Assembly: GCA_036897525.1 (NCBI GenBank)
Contig: JAYMTJ010000003.1
Span: 180,719 to 244,718, forward strand
Length of the DNA: 64,000 bases
From: Pelargonium x hortorum
Taxonomy: Eukaryota > Streptophyta > Magnoliopsida > Geraniales > Geraniaceae
Direction of reading: 5' to 3'
In this document: positions 60,432-64,000 of the stretch, piece by piece
Numbering within the stretch: position 1 is the stretch's first letter
How the letters are laid out: every line of letters begins with the position of its first letter
Position numbers and translations under genes: made by a program
The notes under the pieces: generated by a model
The model's database searches: none
What the model saw: the letters and a program-made list of their open reading frames with translations, nothing else
What the model was told of the DNA's origin: nothing

Positions 60432-61497
60432 TTAGAAACAGAAGATTTTCGGCAGTTAGGTATAAGAAAAGTCAGCCAGAGCCTTATCTATTTTCAGGTG
60501 TATGGTTCGGCTCCGGTTTTAGTGACGTTTAGTATATAAGCACTTCTTAATTTGAATACGTTTTAGGTTTCACTTTCACTTAAGTATTAAAAAAAACGTA
60601 AATTCTATACAAAGTGATTCATTTCGTCATTTATTTGCGACCTAGGAAAAGCTTCCGTTAACCTGCTTTTAAGATATAGAGTTCTTAAAATTTAGGAATC
60701 AAGCTGCAAGCGGCTAAACTTAAGTGGCGCCAAAAAGCTGGGAGAGATATCTCATATCCTCACTCAAGCCTTAACTAGTAAAAAAGCATTAACTGCGCCA
60801 CCCGTTAATGAGGGGTTAAAAGTTCTGACTTCTGAGTAAGTTGAGTCTTTTTTCTTTAAAAACTTAAGCTAAAGAGATATTGACAATAAAAAAATGTATT
60901 ACTTCGGGTTTGGATTTTGGTACCTAGCCAGAAATTAAGACAGGTTTCTTCAAAGTTTAAGGGGGTTCCGTATTTATAGTTACACGGAGGAGTCTGTGCA
61001 TATATCCTAATAGAAAGAGTCCCTCAAATTAAGGTATACACACCCCACCTTGAACATCTCGCAAAAGTGTTGTATACTGTTTAAGGCGTCTATGTGAGGC
61101 GTGTAATGTTCTCCGCGATTAGTAGCTGCATGATAAAGCCAATATTTGCGTATGCTAAGTAAAAAGGAATTTTATTAAAAAGAGTTTAGTACAGGGTAAA
61201 GATTTACTGGACTTTCTTATGTTCTAGAGTCTAGCTTAGAGTTTATCTTTTATATAAAGAGTAGTAAAGCTCTCTAAACTTAGGAATCTGTTATGCCCCA
61301 TTTAGCTTTTACAATAAAAGTTAGTACTTAATTTTCATTTAGTTATTACAAGCTCTTTGTTTACCTTGATTAATGGAACTCACAGTAAGCGGGGTCTTTC
61401 GTAATAAATTTAGAATCTAAGGCAAATAAATAAATAGATATATATAGCTAGAAGGTTTTTTTTTGTTTTTTGTGTCATTGTGTAAGTAGGATATTCC
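60432..61497. other. non-coding stretch
   Basis: No gene, tRNA arm or repeat core was recognised. Confidence 0.5.
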
Positions 61498-61632
61498 TTA
61501 AACTCTATTGCATTAACCCCTTCCTCCGTTACACTTTAGGTCGGTAATATAGATGCCTTCTCTACTTACTGTATAAAGTTTGTATTTTTCTTAATGATAA
61601 GCACAAATAGGGCAAGAAAGAGGAATTATCCT
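61498..61632 (+). repeat. dispersed-repeat copy with both cores
   Basis: TTAAACTCTATTGCATTAAC is followed by a longer spacer, then AGGTCGGTAATATAGATG (61539-61556). The tail AAGAAAGAGGAATTATCCTT (61614-61633) aligns with AAGAGAAATTATCCTT at 63591. Confidence 0.65.
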
Positions 61633-61974
61633 TTTACTATATACTCCTATTATTACTCTTTAAAACAAGTAATACACTAGAATACTTATTAGTACTAACT
61701 ATACAAGAATAACTTCTCTTATACAATATACTTTATAACATCTATAATATAACAAGAACACAGTAACCACAAGATCTCCTATTAGGTAAGTACCTATGTT
61801 GTAAGTATCTTTCTAAGCCTAGCTCCTAAACAAGCGACAAGGACTAATAAACAAGTCATACAGAAGAATTAAGTCATGAAAAGTGGGCCGATGAAAACCT
61901 CTGATCTCAAGTTTTAGTCTGTTTTTTCTTGATGTTATTACTGGTCAGTATTGTAGTGTAAGGTTGGCTATCCT
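61633..61974 (+). repeat. AT-rich, G-poor module ending in AACAAGTCAT
   Basis: It directly follows the repeat copy at 61498. Words such as ATTATTACTC, TAGTACTAACTATAC and AATATAACAAG dominate. AACAAGTCAT (61850) and AAGTCATGAAA follow, then a 110-bp gap to the next core copy. Confidence 0.5.
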
Positions 61975-62060
61975 CATAACTACTAATTGCGCATTAACCT
62001 TCTTCGGAGGGACTCAGTCGGTAATAGGGACGTATCTATGTACTACAAGGTCATATCCGA
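61975..62060 (+). repeat. dispersed-repeat copy with both cores
   Basis: CTAATTGCGCATTAACCTTC is followed 12 bases later by CAGTCGGTAATAGGGACG. With the 61498 copy it forms the closest pair in the window, about 475 bp apart in direct orientation, with an AT-rich module between. A 74-codon frame (61964-62188) runs through it and is not recognisable. Confidence 0.6.
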
Positions 62061-63292
62061 ATAAATACAGGGAGCAGGAGGAATGCACTCTTAAGGAATT
62101 CTTAATAGATAGTTCTCTTCTAATTCGAAGCTTTTCCTTTTTTGCCTTTCTTAGTAGTAAAATGAGGTTCCCCATTCCCGGCAACTGATATAGAATCTCT
62201 CGTAGGTCTAGTTATGAAACCTAATAGAGAATCCCGTTCTTAAGTGTTCAGGTAGCCCTGTTATTGCCAGGGAAACCCCCGCTGATTCTAGTTTGTCCCT
62301 CCTGTTTTTCAGTACAAGTTGAACATTTCAAATAAGGATCCCTCTTTTATTGAAGAGTTTTACGATGCACTAACTTTTTAGCTCTTTACTAAGTTTAACA
62401 AGATTCAGTGTACTTGGGTATGCCTTAAAAATACCTTGAGCAATTCCGTTTTTAAGTGATGTTACTCTAATTCTTCAAACCCGCCTTGGTCTTTTTTTGA
62501 GCTATAATACTTAGCTTTTCCTTTATGTATAAAAAGTATGGAAAATACGCTTTACTTTTAGTTGTTTTACTTTTTTATTCTATCTAATATAAGTTCTCTC
62601 TAAGCTCTCCTCCTATTACGTTAATATTCTATATACAAGCTCTTTTTAGATTGCTTAGTAGTACTCTCCCAAAGCGCGCAGGAGTCATTTTTCACTTGAA
62701 AGGGTATCCTATACTATATGTTAATAATTGAACTAAGTAATGAGTTCGGGTTTCTATTGCCTTATAAAAGATTTTCCACGACTAAGAAAAGGTAGCTTTT
62801 AGAAAGACTCTTGTGAGTACTTATACATTATTGAGCTAACCTGCGAGTATTTTAACATACTAACAAGTCCTAAGCGTTCCCCCAAATTTTCATAGAAATC
62901 TCGAGATTCACAAAAGGTAGGCATACTCTTGTATTTTAATAAAACCGGTTTAAGAAAAAAGAAGCCTACTAAAGGAACACGAGGTTGCCTCTACTCTAGC
63001 TTTCCAATTTCTGGAAGAGGTCTTTTTAGGCATAAGGGATTAAAGACTTATATTTATCAGTAAAAGGTTGAGACAAACTTGCACACGAAAAAACTAAAAC
63101 ATGAATTTCACATGTAGTACATGAATTTACATAATGTGGCAATCTCATCCCAAGTCAATAAATAAATCCTCATTGTTTCCCCCGCGTTATCTGTCCATTT
63201 CTCTTTACTTTTTATCGTATATACGATTTAGCTTGAATACTGTAGTTATAGTCACGCCATAGTAACCTAAGTATTGTGATTTTTAAAGTTTG
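62061..63292. other. non-coding stretch
   Basis: No gene or RNA arm was recognised. CATGAATTTCACATG and CATGAATTTACATAATG form a short direct repeat near 63100-63135. Confidence 0.5.
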
Positions 63293-63366
63293 TGGAGTAT
63301 AGCAAAGTGGTAAAGCACTTATCATAGAGTCGACAGCCAAGGGTTCGAGTCTCTTTACTTACCCCA
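63293..63366 (+). pseudogene. trnQ: mitochondrial-type tRNA-Gln relic, anticodon arm lost
   Basis: TGGAGTA, TA, GCAA, AGTGGTAA, AGCA matches the first 25 bases of plant mitochondrial trnQ as recalled (TGGAGTATAGCCAAGTGG...) with C-to-A and G-to-A changes in the D stem that do not compensate each other. AAGGG TTCGAGT CTCTT is a partly paired T arm, and the 3' end runs TACTTACCCCA instead of TACTCCA. The 21 bases where the anticodon arm belongs form no stem, and TTG is absent. Confidence 0.5.
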
Positions 63367-63590
63367 GGGGTACTTTTACTAAAGGACTTGGGATGAATTA
63401 GAAGATATCGTGCATGGAATCCTTGACGCACAAAAAATCCCGAGGCTTGGGATTCAAAAGGGGAGATTGCCTTACAAGTTTAAGAAGAGAGTTCTTGATA
63501 AGGAGATTCCAATAAGAGGTACAGATTACCCTACGGAGTACATTAAGTCAAGAATTCAAAGAGGATGTTGGTTATAAAGCGGTATAGCGG
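63367..63590. other. non-coding stretch
   Basis: Nothing was recognised apart from a more G-rich tract than its flanks. Confidence 0.4.
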
Positions 63591-63720
63591 TACATTCATT
63601 AAACTATCATGCATTAACTTCCTTCTCTATGTTCCAGTTGGTAAGACGGACTTACTTATATATTTCTAGGGTTCTATCCTCATTTAACAAAAAGAACTTA
63701 AGATAAGAGAAATTATCCTT
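63591..63720 (+). repeat. dispersed-repeat copy with both cores and full tail
   Basis: ATTAAACTATCATGCATTAA is followed by AGTTGGTAAGACGGAC (63637-63652), then ATTTCTAGGGTTC and GATAAGAGAAATTATCCTT. It shares its left side with the 55391 copy and its tail with the 61498 copy, so it is the most complete instance. Confidence 0.7.
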
Positions 63721-63750
63721 AACAAGTAATACAATAACCGCATCTTATAA

Positions 63751-63810
63751 GGGGCCTGAACCTGCAACCCAAGGCTAAGCCCAGCCTTTTCTTGCTCAGA
63801 CAAGCCGACT
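63751..63810 (-). pseudogene. tRNA-like relic, isotype unknown
   Basis: On the minus strand AGTCGGCTTGTCTGAGC looks D-arm-like, AAGGCT GGGCTT AGCCTT is a perfect 6-bp stem with a 6-nt loop at the anticodon-arm position, and TTGCAGGTTCAGGCC is T-arm-like. Loop length and stem register are wrong for a normal tRNA, and the acceptor is not found. Confidence 0.3.
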
Positions 63811-64000
63811 AAACGAGGACTTTCTTACCTTGGTTATACTCCAGCCCGGTATTACAGATCTCTTACCTTCTTTAGGAAACTTACAAATGAGAAAACTCAC
63901 TCTTCTTTTTACCAATTCCTAACTTTCTCAATTCATAACTCTGGAAATACCCAATTCACAAAAAAGAGAAATCTTGCCTAACTATCTCTTTACCTCTGAT
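63811..64000. other. non-coding end of window
   Basis: C/T-rich sequence in which no feature was recognised. Confidence 0.5.

Noticed and set aside
61633-61790. Replication origin of AT-rich type
   Set aside because: AT-richness is shared with at least four similar modules; no GC clusters, iterons or strand-asymmetry evidence could be established by eye.
1-64000. rRNA genes and group I/II intron cores
   Set aside because: The universal SSU/LSU strings I looked for (for example GTGCCAGCAGCCGCGG, GGATTAGATACCC) and intron domain V-like hairpins were not seen.

Overview
The window looks like gene-poor organellar DNA, most probably land-plant mitochondrial DNA or an old nuclear copy of it. By eye it is about one-third G+C. 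I found no intact protein gene, rRNA, group I or II intron core, CRISPR array or insertion sequence. The longest start-to-stop open frames are 128 codons (two of them), which is about the longest expected by chance in 64 kb at this composition on six frames. All protein calls are therefore low-confidence.

What the sequence does hold is a scatter of broken tRNA-like elements, roughly one per 4 kb on both strands. Their closest matches, by recall of plant organelle tRNAs, are Asn(GUU), Lys(UUU), Gln(UUG), elongator Met, Thr, Glu, Asp and Trp/Leu. The Gln-type pieces (TGGAGTATAGC at 63293, GCAAAGGTTCG ... TTTACTCCA at 14335) fit plant mitochondrial trnQ, and the Asn element fits the plastid-type trnN that plant mitochondria commonly carry. 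None folds into a complete cloverleaf: each keeps some arms in register and has lost others.

Layout. 1-12 kb: unannotated DNA with Met- and Thr-like relics, a 26-bp perfect palindrome (9207-9232) and an AT-rich module (11.4-11.8 kb). 12-18 kb: the densest tRNA-relic region (Asn-like, a Lys/Gln chimera, and three relics within 700 bp near 17.3-18.0 kb) and the longest ATG-started frame (16331-16717). 18-33 kb: mostly empty, with Asp-, Lys- and Glu-like relics and a 20-bp palindrome. 33-46 kb: a second AT-rich module, diverged dispersed repeats, an (ATCA)5 run and further tRNA relics. 46-64 kb: most copies of a diverged repeat family whose core reads about GCRTTAACYTTC followed by GGTCGGTAAGATGGA, alternating with AT-rich, G-poor modules that often end in AACAAGTCA.

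There are no genes here that can be said to work together. The window is best read as decayed tRNA genes and dispersed repeats in a non-coding background. Every family assignment was made by eye; tRNAscan-SE, Infernal and a homology search would decide them. A simulated or model-generated sequence cannot be excluded.
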